64,000 nucleotides of DNA from Heligmosomoides polygyrus polygyrus (Eukaryota; Nematoda; Chromadorea; Rhabditida; Heligmosomidae), in contig OX377203.1 in the NCBI GenBank assembly GCA_947396885.1, forward strand, positions 28,957,253 through 29,021,252, in the 5' to 3' direction. A program made the position numbers and the translations under genes. The notes under the pieces were generated by a model that ran no database searches, was not told where the DNA came from, and worked only from the letters and a program-made list of their open reading frames with translations. This document shows, in pieces, positions 1-15,300 of this stretch; the first letter of the stretch is position 1, and the number at the start of each line of letters is the position of its first letter.

Positions 1-260
1 TACAGATGACATAATCGGCTGTAAGCGTATGTAGCTTGAGCGTGAACGAGTATACGGTTGTTCCGGCTCGACTCTGTGATTAATACCAACGGGTGCTTCC
101 GTACCGCCAGTGCGGACCAATTTAAATGAACTTCTGCATCTGAGCTTCATCCTCTCTCAAGTTGCCCTAACCACCTTCCAAAAATACTCTTGAATAAATT
201 GAATTAAATGACATACACTGTAGTCATTGCCGTTATTCTCACTAAAAGCCTTTCCCGGTG

Positions 261-268
261 TCTTCCAG
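261..268 (+). promoter_or_regulatory. Candidate 3' splice acceptor ahead of the PTR start (possible spliced-leader site)
   Basis: A pyrimidine-rich TCTTCCAG ends at 268, 88 nt before ATG 357. There is no in-frame coding exon between it and the start, so it could be the trans-splice acceptor of the mRNA. Trans-splicing is general nematode knowledge; its use here is inferred. Confidence 0.35.
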
Positions 269-356
269 ATTCACTAAGAACATCGTTCTAGAACACATAA
301 TCCAACGGAAAAGCTCGCCCGAATCGTCGTCTTCAATGAGACCGTACTAAACTGCT

Positions 357-3300
357 ATGAGATTAGACTGTTTGGAAAGACGCCTGGCAAAAGCTTTCGG
401 ACACTACAGGTAAAGGTTTCTTCAGTGAAAGTTCCACTAAGGAGGAGTGACATTATCTTCAATTTCAGTGGACTGGTTGTCCTCTGTCCGTTGCCGTTCA
501 TTCTTATTCCGATTTTCATCACCATAGGACTTTCTACAGGGCTAGTATGGCATGGACAGGCATTCATGAAGGTGAGGGAAGATTTTTGGTATTCAAGCAA
601 AAAGGTCAATGTAAAAATAGGTTCTAAAGGGTCAATGTAAAAATAGGTTAATTTCACCTAATTGTAATTTCACAGCCAATTTTCTAGCGCAATATAGCAC
701 TATAACGTCAATCCACGACTTTTGAAAACGAATTGCTAGCCATTGTAGGACGAGATCGACCTCTATACGCCCACCGATGCCCAGGCTCGAGTCGAAGTTC
801 GACAGCTGGACGCGCTCTTTCACATCAACGACTCGGATCCGTTCTACGCAACTCGAAGGTGCTGCTTACACGTCTGCGATCCCCATCGACCCAGTTTTTC
901 CTCGTTTTTTGTCCCGAGTGACCAGCTGAGTGTCGTGTCGAACGTGCCCCCATTTGTTTGCTTTTACCGGGAAAACACTGAGCAGTAAAGGACACAGGAG
1001 TTTTCAGCGGACGTAGAGTGCACTGAGATTAGACCGGAGAAGCTTCTTATGGCAAAAAGTCTGCTAAAGTTGTGCTTAGTGCAGAAATGTCACGAAGTTG
1101 CTGTGGCTCGGCGCGCAGTACGGGGTGTTGAGGTGGGGCCGATCCCCATGTAAAGATAGCCTGTCTTTCTGGTTAGTAGCTACCAGTAGCTCTGAATTGA
1201 TACTATTCTAACCCCAGTTTCTTCCTTTTTGCTCTAAATAAGCACAAATCACTGAGCACTAAGCACTTGAGCATAATGCCAGTTCTTTCTCTGTGGCCAT
1301 CTTTTCCTCTTACCGGAGAAAACACGAGTCTAATCGAAAGAACGAAGGGGATGATGAAGAAGACAGAAAGGGAAAACATTGGCGTAATCCGCATGTTCTA
1401 ACCTTGTTCTCTACCTATTTCTCATGTTTCAGGTATGACATAAAACGTGCCGGCTACATCATCGTCACTCATCGTGAAGAGGATCAGGACGTATTGAATC
1501 CGCTCGTCATGCAGGCAGCAATGCAACTGTGGAGCTTGGTACAGGTTAGGAATTAATTTGTCGGCTTTCTAAATTATTTAGCCTCTTGCGTGTAATAAAA
1601 GATATGAATAAAGGAAGGCGTTAATGAATTCCTCTTTGGATGCGCCACACATTTTCCTTCCATTGGGTATGACCCTGAGGCAATTTGAATGCGAATTCAC
1701 CCTCAAACGAGGGGGGGGGGGGATGATTAGCCAACGGACAAGTCTGTCCTTTCTCATTCCCAGGCAAGTTTGGCTCCTACGTACTGACCCTGGAAGAACG
1801 AAAAGTTTTGTAGCCTTGAGCGGGAAATCCGAACCAGGATCCTGAAATGGGATGCGCGCGACAGCCGGCGCCTCCTTTGATTGCGCTATCACGCTCCTTC
1901 AGAGGAATAAACGGCTTAATAGATCCGAACAGTTATCAGGAGCCCCAGCGAAAACGACGAGTGAGTATAGCTGACCATTATGACCATTCCTCTAATAGCT
2001 GGGATGAATATAAGCGTATAAATCTCAAATTTTCTAAGACACTTGCAAAATACAATCGCTGTCAAGAAAAGAAAATTGTTGAAGCAAAAGACAAATTAGC
2101 CTTTTATAAATTCATGAGATCGAGACTTCAAGAGAAGAAAAGAATTGGAGTTTTAGTCGTAGAAGATGGAACCATTGTCAGAAACGACCTAGATAAAGCC
2201 CGACTATTAGCGGACACTTTCGTAAAAGCTTTCACTGATAATGACTTCGACAATATATCATCTCCAATCAATGCATTCCCCATCATGAAGGATTCTGTTT
2301 GGTTTCATGCAGACGAACTATATGAAGAGCTCTCAAGGTGGCCTACGTCTTACTCTCAAACCCCCGATGAAATACCGTTTTTCTTTGTAAAACAAGTAAG
2401 TGCAAGTATTGTCAAGCCTCTTGAATTCATTTGCAATTTAAGTTTTATGACAGCTGAAATTCCTCATAGATGGAAGGGCGCTATAGTTACACCAATACCA
2501 AAAAAGCCCCCATTTACGACACCGCAAAATTATCGGCCGGTTAGTGTCACATCTATGTTCGCTCGCCTTTTCGAAAAAATTCTTAAAAAGAGAATTGTTG
2601 CACACTTGGATCAACACAACATAAGCTTTTCAAACCAACATGGTTTTCAGAAAAAGAGATCCACTGAGACAGCTATGCTACAGGCCTTGAATGATTGGAC
2701 CAATGACATAGATAACATAGGATGGCTTGATGTGGTTTATTTTGATTTTGCAAAAGCCTTCGATAGGGTATGTCATAAGAGACTAAAAGCTAAACTAACC
2801 ATGGTGGGCATACATCCTCGAATAATTTCTTGGATAGTTGAGTTTTTAAATCGCAGAACTTTTACTGTACGCGTCAATTCCAATTATTCAGCACCTCAAC
2901 CGACTCTTAGTGGCGTTCCACAAGGTTGCGTTCTATCCCCTATTCTATTCAATATCTATACCCACGAACTACCGTCACTAATAACGAGCTCAGGAGTGAA
3001 ATGCATAGCTTTTGCTGATGATTTGAAAATTTACCATAGCTCACCAATGCATGATCAAAACCTTCTGCAGCGAGCCATAGATGCCGTTGATCGCTGGTCC
3101 CACGAGTGGCGGCTCCCTTTGTCAAAAGAAAAAACTAAGGTGCTCCATTTAGGAAGGACAAATCCCCGCTACACATACAAGTTAGGTGAAAATGTGATTA
3201 CCAGCACTGATCAAACGACAGATCTTGGATTTCTCCTCGACACAAATTTGACTTTGGACGCGCATTGTGAACAAATTGCAAACAAAGCAGTGACTGTAGT

Positions 3301-6300
3301 ACACAATCTCTTTAGAAGTCTTTCCACGAAAAACCCCTCTGTCCTCGTCAAAGCTTATAAGACTTACGTTAGGCCGATACTTGAGTATGGAACAACAATT
3401 TTTTACCCAGTTAAGAAGAAGAATATACTTAGACTTGAGAAAGTCCAAAATAGCTTCACCAGAAAAGTGTTTATCAGGAAATGTGGCTTTGATTACCATG
3501 CTATTCCTAGCAGTGAAGTAAGAAACAAACAACTCGGACTTTAAACACTTTCATCCAGACGAAGAATATACGACCTCGTAATGGTTCACAAAATTCTCCA
3601 TGGTTTCTGTGGACTTGATAAGCGTGACTTCTTCATAATGAGACCATCCAGAACCCGAGGTGGAGGACAGAAACTTTCACTAAGTACTGCAAAATCTTCT
3701 ATTCGACATAATCTTTTCGTTAATAGAGCAGGTTCGGATTATATAAAACTTTCCAAAAACTCAGTTATTCCGTACAAGCTGAAGCCATTTATTACGAATG
3801 CAAGTCAATTCATGAATAATTCTAGGACATAATGAGATCTTGTGGCAAAGCCCCTCTTGATCTGTTCTCCCTTCCATTCTTCTTTCTCTGGGCATTTGTT
3901 GTCGTATGTACTTCCTAATCACTCTATAACACTTTGATCTGAATCGTTAGCCAATTTGATGTGGATATCGTTCTATACCGTTTCTAATTACATTGTTCTT
4001 CACATGGATTTGACCCATGTAATAAATAATAATAATAATAATAATAGCTGGTTTTAGCAAAACGTGCGAGTGAATTAAACAAGAGAAGCAAATCTGTCCC
4101 TTGTATTCCGCTTAGAACTAGGGAGTTCACGTCTATGCACCTATAAGTAAACATTGCAACATAAGGCTTGAGAAGGACCAACGGAGGGAAAGAGGAGGAG
4201 ACTAGTTGCAAAAAAGATACAACCTAAACACTGCTCATCATTTCCTCACTTTTCACATCGCCTAGTCATCCTACGTTTCCCATTTCCTCTGTAATCGCTC
4301 TTGCAAACATAGAAAGCGGTCCCTCCGCGGATTTGCAGATTATCTCAACAGTTATTTGAATTGCTAGTATGTGGAGTGACTGACAGCAGGAGCTGCTATG
4401 TTTACGCCACGAGTTTTTGCGATTTATAATTGTTGAAGTTGGTTACTTCTGAGGACTGCTGAGGATGATACAACTTTTATCTGCCTATCATTTAACCGCC
4501 ACAAGCGACTTTATATGCAAAATACGTCTTCAAATAGCATCCATGTTGTTCAGTTGAAGTTGAATTCGTGGTGCATCCCGCATCACTAAGGCCGAGCCGA
4601 CTTTTACCCCTGACCATGATGGAAGAAGCTGGCTTTAGCATCTTCGTATAATTGATTTCGGGATCGGGCTTATTGCCAGTGAACCAAGCCTTCTAACCCG
4701 CAGAGGAATCAGCGACCATCCACCTTTCCTTCCTTTCTTTACCTCCATTAGTTTTGGACACGGTCTTAGTTGTTCTAGTCTCCCTGAAGGTTTTAAATTC
4801 TTGAAGCAGAAATACGTGGAGCACTCCCAAAAGCTGTCCCAAACAGCAATGCATCTGGATTCCTAACAAGCAAATTTAAAAAAAACATAACAAACATAAC
4901 AAACAATTTCTACAATTCGCTATGTTCCCTTTTGAGGTTAGCAATGATTATATCATTGCTCGTTCAAAATTCCTCCACGCACGCAAGAAAGATTTGTGAT
5001 CGTGTCGTTTATCGTCATTCTTACCCGAACTTCACAATAGTGTCACACCAAAACATCCCATGTATCCGATATCCAAGCAGTATCTGTTGAGAATTGCTCT
5101 GGGAGATTTCTTCACAAAACTGCACAGCTTTGAGACATAGCAGCATGAAATGGGCTCACTTAAATAGGCATCTCTGCTCATCTAAATGCTCTGATTTCAG
5201 TCGCTGACTGTCGAAGACGACCAAGATCGCCGAATCAACTATCCAGGGATCTGTGTGAAATTTCCTATCCCGCCTGAGTTCAGCATCACTCTGCACAAAT
5301 TCTTCAGCCCCAACATAACCACGTAAGTTTTAGCACCGCTCGATCTCTTCTATTGGTCTTGCGTTTAACATGCATCTTTTTTACTTTACATTTGTTTTAA
5401 TAGATTAGTGTCGATTCATACAGATTACGACGACTTTTTCATTCTTTGTTGTTTTTTCTTCACGCATTCTTTTTCTCTGACTTCCTATGTGTTATGAACT
5501 GGATCGAGTCGTTGCGGTCGCTGAAGTCTATTTCATAACCCCAGCAAGGCTTCTTTTCAGAAGTTTTTGGTTGCGCCACACGCTCTGTTCTGTCTGGATA
5601 TCAATGGGGATTTAGGCTGCGCAGTTATTGGTGGCATAGTCGTCGATGAGCTAATTTACTGTCCATCTTGAATAAGTCCGGTACCAGACGACGTAGTGAA
5701 GACTGCTTTGCCTGAGCGGATTTCGGATTTTGAGTCGATCCGTATTGCCGGCGAAAGCTCATTTCTTCTCCAACCACGTACCCAAAGATAAGGATAAGAA
5801 CTACTGAGACCATTCGGGGTCCGCAACGGTTTTATGTAGTTCGCAGGGTCAGTCGATCTATCCTTTTAAAACGATTCGTTGCTACCAACAAGGAGGATCA
5901 AATTTTCAATGGGTGTACGATGAAGAGGACGCGACCCGATCCAGGGCTCGGTCATCCGTACTATTCATCTTCTACTTGTTTCCTCGCTCTGTTTTCTTCT
6001 ACCGAATGGCAGGGCATCCGCTTGGGTATGCATCATGCGTTCTGAGTTTGTCTAGACACCTTATTTTTTAAGTGCCTTTGTTTTCACGTCTGTCGATAGC
6101 TCGGACACTTTCGAATCTTAGCAGTCTGTTAATGTTCGAAATGGAACGTTGTGGTTTGAACAGGAGTGCTCTACCCTCTTATGATATCTTTTACTCTCGT
6201 CTCTGATTCGAGGAAAAAAGTAGTCTTCTGTGTCTAGCAAAGTTGCTGCGTTCGATAAGGTGATGGTTGGAAGGAAGCACCAAGCTTACTATTTAATTCT

Positions 6301-9300
6301 GATTCCTCCATCCGCGCTCTCTTCAACGTGAGATCCTGAATAAATTCATCTGTATTTTGATTCTACCAGACCTTAAAACTTTCAAAACTTGGTGCATAGA
6401 GAGTTTATGATGTTCGAAGATTGGGCCCATCTTGGAGCTCTAGTAGGAGCCAAGAAATGAGCCGACTGTTAAGACTGAAAAGGTCAGCAGTACGACTCAC
6501 TAGCTGATGCATTCGATTCTTGCCGAACTCAATGCATTTGGAAGAGCATCAACTCCTCATACACCAAAGTAATATGTTTATTTATTTATTTATTTTTCTT
6601 GATGTATCTTTTACTGACACATTACATCCAATGGACGTAATTCTAGAAGCTTGGGTAAAGATAATAGCCTGTTCTTTCACGTCAGGAGAACGTCTTTCAC
6701 GTCTTTCACATGGCCACTCCTACAGTGCCTCTTTCGGTAATCACCATAGTTGGTGAAATATAAGAATTCCCTGGGCAGCACCAAAGTTTCCCAATATCTT
6801 GCGGTTTCAAGAGAAGCGAAGTGGACGTTTCTGCAGTTGCTCCGCCACATTCCACGTGCTCTTCTTCCCTCTGCAGTCCTTTTTCCGTCCCACTCGTCAC
6901 GTTCCTCGCAGCTGACCTGGGGGCTGTCAGTACTTGCGCGCTTCTGCGATCGTCGCCGACGTCTTGCGGTGTTGACTCGACAACAGTTAATCCGCACCGT
7001 AATCCCGTTGTTGCGACGTCCATCCGCACTCGCCCAAACAGCGCCGAAGAGTCAGCCAAGCGACGAGGTCGCGCCGTCCGGAAATCCTTTGTGCAGACGC
7101 CACGTGAGTAAATTGCCGCCGCCATGGGGATCAGGGTAACTGAAACCCGTCTCGACCAGGAGATCAGCCGGCGAAATCCTCACACCAGGGCGTATCTCTG
7201 GTTGGGTAGGTGACATAAGAGGTCCTCCCATATTTCCCTGTATGGAGATGTGAGAGGGCATGATACCAACCCTACCAAAAATTTTAATTTAAAAGCTCCG
7301 AAGAGGGATACATGGTATCTGCACAGAAATCAGATCACTGGGAACGAGAGTGAAGTAACATACGGAGAAGATTAAGCTTATCCATCTACTCCTGAATGCG
7401 CGGCCGTTTGTAGCCTGAAAGGCCTCCAGTGGGAGCAATCGGAACCACCTTACAGATCTGATAAAAACGTTGTTAAACAACATGGCGTATCTCTTTCTAT
7501 GAACTTTCAAATATTGAATGCTAAACCCACCTGTCTCTGCACTGGTAGGTCTAAACACCCAGTACTTAATTGGCATAAGATTGAGTTCTCTGCAAAGAAT
7601 TCGAAATGAAATGGTAAGGTTACTGCAATTAAACCACAGAGAGAATATCTGCATAGATTATCTATGCAGATAGTTCTCTCTGTGGTTCAACTGCAGTAAT
7701 CTGCGGAAAAAACGCAAAAACTGACCATCTTACAGGCGTTGTCTTTCATCTGCCAATTTAACTCACGAGATCAGTGTCACAGCTCTATGTCTAAACGGTG
7801 AAAATGAATACTACTACGAGAATTTCCACATTCACGTAATAGAAAAGTATGTTCCATCGTTGATCCAAGTCCTTAACTGTGAAGATTTCGAACTTTCGCA
7901 ATTAGGGACGACTTGGAAGGACTTGCTGTGGAATTGCACAGTCGCACAAGTCAATGCTTTCCAAACATCGAATGAGCAGAAAAAATACGGCAAGGAAAGA
8001 AATCGAACAACCGACACCTCACCTATGAAGCTGTGTTTTTACTTTTTTCTTTATAGTCCACATTTGAGAGGTATTACCTTGTACGACTGTGCGAATCCAT
8101 AGTAAATTTCATGAGCCGTAACTCCGAAGGTTCGAAGACTTTGCAAAGAGCGTACATACTTTACTACCACTTGAAGATTGGAGATTTTGACCGTTCGGTC
8201 CTCGCAGTGTTCAGAAAAGTCGAACTCATTGTTGTAATTCTATTCTCTCTCTAGCTGTGAGGCTCATCGATGACCATGAATCGGAAGGAGGTCCATACGA
8301 GAGCCGACCATGCAATAGCTATGGAATACACAATATGAACAGCTACAATGTCATTTTTGGTTTCTGCGCAGGTTAAGTGGGCGCGTGTAGCGCAGTCGGT
8401 TTGATGTCGCATGCATCCTACACGATGTTCTTGATTCGGATTTCCCGCCCAGGCCCACCAATCCTTCCATCCCTCCGAGGTAGGAGAATTGGTACCAGAC
8501 TGGTCTGGAAAGGATCAAGCACTGATTTTTTCATCGGCTGGCCGCTGCAATATATTGTGTAGGTAAATTCATATTTCATTGTCTCCATGTTACCCCTTAG
8601 AAGTAGAATGCATGGCGCATCCCAAACAGCGGTTGATTGGTACCGTCTTTCATCCTTTTTCGCTTTACAGCTCAAAAACTGCTAGCTATGTATTGTGTAG
8701 GTCATTGTATGCATATGCCAAATGCGTACTCAAATCGCCTCCACGACATCCCGTAAAAGTATAATGCGGGGCCCATCCCAAAACGGAATGAGTAACACCT
8801 CCTTCATCCTTTATGTAGAAGAGAGTTTATGAAGCACTCGCTTAAATGTCTTTGCCTCCCATTTTGAAACCTCGGCAACGTACTACGCATTAATAGCGCT
8901 GGTGACAATGTTCAGCAGACCACATGAGGTTTGAATTGCTGACCTTCATACCGAGACCAACTTAGCCTCACGATATGACGGAATGTTGAGGTGGTTAAGG
9001 CGTTCGGCGAGAAAGACTGCATTTCCAGATTTTGCGTCATGGTCAGGCATCTGAAGCGGCGATCGCATAGAACACTTGGTCGCTAATCAGCCTCCCCCCC
9101 CCCGTGCGTACCCTCATTTGGCGTGCAGAGCATCCACAAAAGAACAACCACCAGCGAACAGAGACTGTAGGGATTGCTTCGAGCCTGCATTGCAAAACTG
9201 CTGGGACAAGGCTATTCGCGCGTGAGGCTTCTGCCTCGTCTGGTTGCCGCCAACAGATGTAGCCACATCCTCTTTGGTCGGTCGGCCTGTGCGCGAACTT

Positions 9301-12300
9301 TGATGGACTCTGAGGGATTCGCGCCGATATCGGCTTTTCGTGTGTCGATCTGTGGTGTGTTTGCGCTCAAGTCGTTGACGCTTCGCTTATTCGAAGACAA
9401 ACGGGGAGGATTGAGGCGGCTCAAAGATGCCGGCTCTCGACAGCTCGGCGAGCGCTCTCGAAATCTCGCACCCAGCCGCGAGGTGCTGACCATCACTATC
9501 GCTACACACACGTTCACCGAGCAGACTTTCTCCGGGCGGGACTTTAGAAAGATTGACACGTTCTGGTTGGCTGTAATTATGGTCAGAAGATCTGCCAACC
9601 CTCCGGATAGAGAATCAGTAGAATTCATCAGTAACCTTCAGTAATAAACCAGGAACCAGAAGAAAATAAAAATACGCTGTAAGGAAGGTACCAGAAATTC
9701 AGCACCTATACATATTCAAGAAACCATAGCTCACCTCAGAAAGAACCTTTTCAACGTGAAAGGTATGCATTCATAGATTGCACTGTCTTCAAGATCATTT
9801 GGATTCCATAACTTCAAGGAAAAATTTCGGAATCGTGTCGTTCCACAAATCCTTTTCCTCTATTTTGTTGATTAACTTCCTCTATTGTAAATAAATCAAA
9901 ACAATTCACCTGTATCACCTGTTGTCCCGTTGATCATCGATTTGCTCGAGCGGGCGCCAGCAGCGTCTCCATTCGTCCCTGTCGCGTGCCAGAGTGGTCC
10001 AATGGATCCTCTTCGCTCGAGGGACACGAAGAGCGTCATATCGGTCGTTCAGGGCTTTCACGAAGAAGTCCGACCAACGCGTTGGTGGGCGTCCTGGTGT
10101 TCTTTTGACATCCCGCGGAATCCAGTCTGTGACGGCTCTCGTCCAGCGGGTGTCTGCGAATCGCATTACGTGGCCGGCCCACCTAATTTTCGACGACTTG
10201 GCCCATGCGACAGCGTCTCTGATCTTCAAACGTCGGCGAAGCTCGGAACTCCGGAGACCTTCTCTCACTTGCGTGAGTCGTGTCACTCCGAGCATCGTCC
10301 TCTCGATTCCACGCTGCGCGACGCTGATCGCGTGTTCATCCTGCTTTCGTATAGCCCAGGTCTCTGAGGCGTATGTTAGGGCAGGAAGAACAGTGGAGTC
10401 GAATAGGTGGGCACGGAGTCGGACGTTCTTCGCTTTCTTCACGACTTCTTCGACGCTCTTGAAAGCTCCCCAAGCCGCTCGTTTCCTCCTGCTCAGCTCT
10501 GGTGCTAGGTCGTTGGTCATGTTGACTTCGCGACCCAGATACACATAGCTGGAGCATTCGGAGATGTTCGTTCCGTTGAGCGAGAATGGGGCATCAGAAA
10601 CCCATCCGTTCCTCATGAACATCGTCTTCGTAAGATTCAGCTGCAGTCCAACGCTTCCACATACACGATCGAAGTCGGCCAGCATTCGTTCCGCCTGACT
10701 GATGCTCGGTGTTATGAGCACGATGTCGTCAGCGAAGCGAAGATGGTGCAGTTGCCGGCCGTCGACCTTCACTCCCATGTCTTCCCATTCTAGTTCGCGC
10801 ATGATGTTTTCGAGGGTGGCGCTGAAGAGCTTCGGGGATATGGTATCCCCTTGTCGAACCCCTCTCTTCACGTCAATGACGACGTCGTTGTAGAATGGTG
10901 AGATCTTGGTCGTGAATCCACTGTACAGTTCTCGAAGGACTCTGATGTACTGAGCAGGAACGCCCTGGGTGAGCAGGGCTTCCATGACCGCTTCAGTCTC
11001 GACGGTGTCGAATGCCTTCTTCAGGTCAATGAACGTAAGGCACAGCGGTAGCTTGTACTCTCGCGACACTTCGATGAGCTTCGTAATGGTGTGTATGTGG
11101 TCGATCGTGCTGAATCCTCTCCGAAATCCTGCTTGTTCGCATGGCTGTCCTTCGTCCAGCGTTTTACTAATCCTATTCCATTTAATTGTTTTGGAATAGG
11201 ATTAGTAAATCCTATTCCAAAACAATTAAATGTCTAAAAATTATACATGTTTAAATATACGTGATAACCTTCAATATGTGTGACTGAATGAAGTTTGCCT
11301 TGGAAGATACTCGGAATTCTCGTCATGCAAGAGGTATTGTGTTGCTAACCTATGACTCAAACTCATCAGCTCTAGTTTCCCATAAATTATTTCGGTACTT
11401 TATCGCGAAAAGACATCGCGGGGTGCCCGAATGTGCCGTTGCTCTTACCGTAGCCGCAGCAACCAATCAGGAACCGGCTCAACTGCTTGTGCAAAGCAAA
11501 TTATTTTCTGCCCTAATCACGGTAGGAGCAACGGTGCGTTACCCCCCCCCCCCCGCTGCACATCTGCCACCTCTGCGGTGCGTCTTCCCAACATTTATAA
11601 ATCCTTTATATCTGGTGGATAGCGAGATAATGGTTTACGTTGATTTAAAAAGGAATAAAATATCACTTCGGTTACATCTATGCTGGGAGACCCAATTTGA
11701 AAGAGGCGTGCTAGCACACCAGGGGCCGGATTCATCATCGACTTGCGTAACTTTATTCGAGAATTGTAAGCGAAAAGCTCAAATAACGCGGCTTACCAAG
11801 CGATATAGTGAGCGATAAGCTGCGTTATCTGAGCTTTTCGCTTACAATTCTCCGTTAAATTACGTAAGGCCCTGTTCATACTTCGCGACAGCAACGACAA
11901 GAGCGCAGCGCGCGGAAGTATGAAGAGGCGACAAGAGCGACTGGAGCGACAAGATCGAGAAGAGCGACAAGAGCGATTGGGACGACGGACGTAGTGTGGT
12001 GTACGTAACGTCTACTTCGTGGCCTAAAATATCAAGTGAATAGAGGTTTTCCCGTTTAACTATTCAATTGCATTAGTTTTTGGAAACTGAAACAGACACA
12101 AGCAAACAGTTATCTTAGTAAAAAGTTTCTGGAAACTGAGACAAACACAAGCAAACAGTCATATTTTTAGTCAAAAAAGTTGCTAGAAACTGAAACAGAC
12201 AGAAGCGAACAATCATATTACCTACATCGTCAGCCTGGCACTCGAAATAGGCATAAAGCACTCCTTACCTTTGTATGAAGAACGTCAGAACAGGAATCGT

Positions 12301-15300
12301 TTCCTTCCAGCGCTAGTGCGCCTTCCAGCACTAGTGCGGTGTAGTTACGTACTCCACACTCCGTTCGTCGCCCCAGTCGCTCCAATCGCTCCCGGCACCA
12401 GCGCGAAGTATGAACAGGCGACAAGAGCGAGAAGAGCGACGGCGCCGGTGCTCGAGTATAAACACTTTTCGGCGGCGCACGCTCAGTTTTAATCGATATG
12501 CATGTTTTGCACGAGCGACGGATCGCTCTTGTCGCGAAGTATGGACAGGCCCTAAGTCGTTGATGAATCCGGCCCAGAATGGTGCGACTTCCTGCGCTTT
12601 GGTTGCCTTCCGTGGGTGGATCGGTGGGGTGACGATACACCCAATTACCTTTCTAGTTTTGCGCGCTGCTCAGCAACAGTCAAAAGAGTGTGCCTTTTGC
12701 GAACTGGGTAAACAATTCTGTCTTTTACGTCTACTTTCTTAAAGTAGTTGTGGTTAACTACTATGAATCAATGCATTTCAGCATTCTAGTCCTCCTGTAA
12801 CTGCTTAGATTCGCTGGAAAGAGCTCAATAATTCTGACCCTCTTTCTCTCCAGCAGCTGTTAGTTGGAGTTATTCCTAGGTCCTAAATCCAAGAAGTATA
12901 TCAAAATTTTGTGCCTTTGCACATACTTGGAGACAGCAAGTTTTCTGCTTTCTAAAAGGCGTAAGGGTGTGTGGTAGCGCAATTGGAGGAGGCGCGGCTG
13001 TTGCCTACACCCGAATCGAGGGTCTTGGTTAGGGTCCTGCCATGTTTTGGCAAGCCTTCCATCCCTTCGGGGTCGGTGAATTGTTAGCGGACATCTACTG
13101 AAAGTATAGAACACTGACTTTTACATCGGCTAGACAAGCAAGTCACCGTGTAGGCCAGGAACGCGTTCAAGTTTTCTCCACGACATCCCCTATAGAAGTA
13201 AATATAATAGAATGCGCGGCGCATCCCAGAGATCCATTATCTTCAGAAAAAAATAAAACATGATTAGGTTCTGCAACAAACCATTGAGATTTAGTGTGCT
13301 TAATTTAAAAAAACGAAAAGGGGACAATGGTAGGCGTTAGTCCATTCCTTCGTGAGATGCGCTGCGCGAAGCACCAAGCATTCCATTTCTACAACTATCG
13401 TAGAGGAAAGATAAATGCTTATTAGGCCTACACAGTTAATTGCGGTAGCCTCCAGCTGGACCAGTGTGTTTTTTATTATTCCAAGACAAGTCTGGCACCA
13501 ACTCACCGACCCGGAGGGATAGAAAATTGGCTAGCCTGGCGAGAAACCCGAACCAATCGAAGTGCACGCGACGGCCAGCATATTCTTCTATTGCGCTTCC
13601 ACGTGCGCTGGGTGGCATAGAAAGTACCATATTTTCTGGACTCAATCGCGCGGTTTAAAAGTAAATTATACATTCTAGTGAAACGATTGCTCTAACAGCA
13701 AGAAGAAAGGACGTGGTAGCGGTTCTCCGTCCATATGCCAGACATCGTACATACCTGCAAAAGACTAGCTGTGAGATTCATGCATCACTAGATTTTTGGT
13801 CTTCATTATTTGTCATCTCAGAGAAAAAGTTCTGCTCTATATAGCGTAGAAAGGTCACTGTCCAATATCTTTTTTGGAACAAATGAGGAATAAAATTCCG
13901 TAAAGGCTGCGAAGCTACTCACATGATCTGAAGGCTCTTACCAATCCAGATGTGGCCCCTTATGAGTAATATCGCTCCACCATAGTCTACATACTAGAGG
14001 CAAATAGTGCTTTAAACTGCACAAATTTTGGTGCATTCCTGGCCTTTTTATACGACTAAGTTTCTGCCTCGGGAGTCATATTTCAACCGGTATGATGCAT
14101 GCACGAAGTGCTTAAACGCCACCACATAAAAGGAAAGATTTGCCATAAAAAGAGTTGCTCAAGTCGGTTGACAACCTTCGCCCTTCATAGTCAAAGATTC
14201 TGAACAACAGAAAAAAAAACAAATTTGGATATAGATGTTTAGAAGACAAGAGCACTGCCTCTGGTGTTTACATATTTCGCCAACTTGTGAAGAAAATGGT
14301 ATTACAGTTCTCAGTCGAAGTGCGGTCCAAACTATACGCCTTCCGCAGTCTTCCGCGAGCTCAACTGAGATTAGGCCTTTGCAGACAATGGGATTTCCTG
14401 GACCATCAGGTTGTCGTCATTCGAAATGGCTCAGGTGTTGCGACGGATTTCACATCTGTTTGTATTGTTTTGCTGAGATGGGGTGCCGTCGTGGTAATTC
14501 GATCTGTTTGTGTTCGAAGGAGCGGCGCCCACTTCCATCCCGTTTAGGAGCCGTTTTTGGAACGTTCACCCATTTTCGAGCGCAGTTCCTGAAATGAGGG
14601 ATGAACACTATGTCACAAAATGCGCAATATAGGCGACTGCCCTTCCTGACACTTCCTTATTTTGTATTTTTACCACGTAATGTAATACTTCTGCTCTGTT
14701 CACGCGAACGAATTTTAAGCCGAATACTGAAAGCGTAGATTTTTTTTAAATCTTCGGAACCTACTTAGAACTTACGGGAAAAGAAAGGTAAAGTAGACTG
14801 GTGGAGAATGTCAAATCTGCGGACAGTGTACTGAATGAAGGAGTTGGGTCAATGGTGGTGGTAGGTAAAGTTCTGGCTGTCGTTCCGTATGTAACCAGAG
14901 GTTACCCGTATCGGCACGCTAGCATGACCGCATGACATTCCCATCAACTACGTCTCCAGCAAACTTACCGTTAGTGCAAACAGTTCCTGATACAGAAACG
15001 CGAAAAAGGCTTCTGCCTGTTATAATAGGTGCCACCTAGCGGAAGAACGCGTGAAACAACCCATAAGAATACGTTGTCGCCCCATATGTTGGTACACTTC
15101 TGTTCTCATAGATTTAGCTGTCTTAATTTATTCGGAATTTTGTTTTTTTGCATTTCTATCCGTCCACTTTTTTATCAACCTACTTTTTCACTAACTCCTT
15201 GTTTAATGTGTGATTGGCGCTTTTTGATAAAAATATTCGAAAGATGTAAAAAGTCTACTTCAAACGTAAAATACATAATGAGAGCAAGGCTAGGCTGTCT

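Larger units (their letters stand above)
11724..12575. mobile_element. Palindromic MITE (GGGCCGGATTCATCA termini) interrupted by a second MITE
   Basis: Termini GGGCCGGATTCATCA at 11724 and its complement ending at 12575. The left part folds on itself: GAGAATTGTAAGCGAAAAG near 11760 pairs with sequence near 11850. Removing the inner element 11868-12552 and one TAA leaves a compact palindrome of about 164 bp. The same terminal motif recurs at 56124 and 56353. Confidence 0.8.

Noticed and set aside
6677..7261. Overlapping 60-140 codon frames on both strands
   Set aside because: No motif, no splice context and opposite-strand overlap; stop-poor because of base composition.
9174..9644. Paired open frames, 156 and 138 codons, on opposite strands
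   Set aside because: No family recognised; could be a repeat. Not enough to call a gene.
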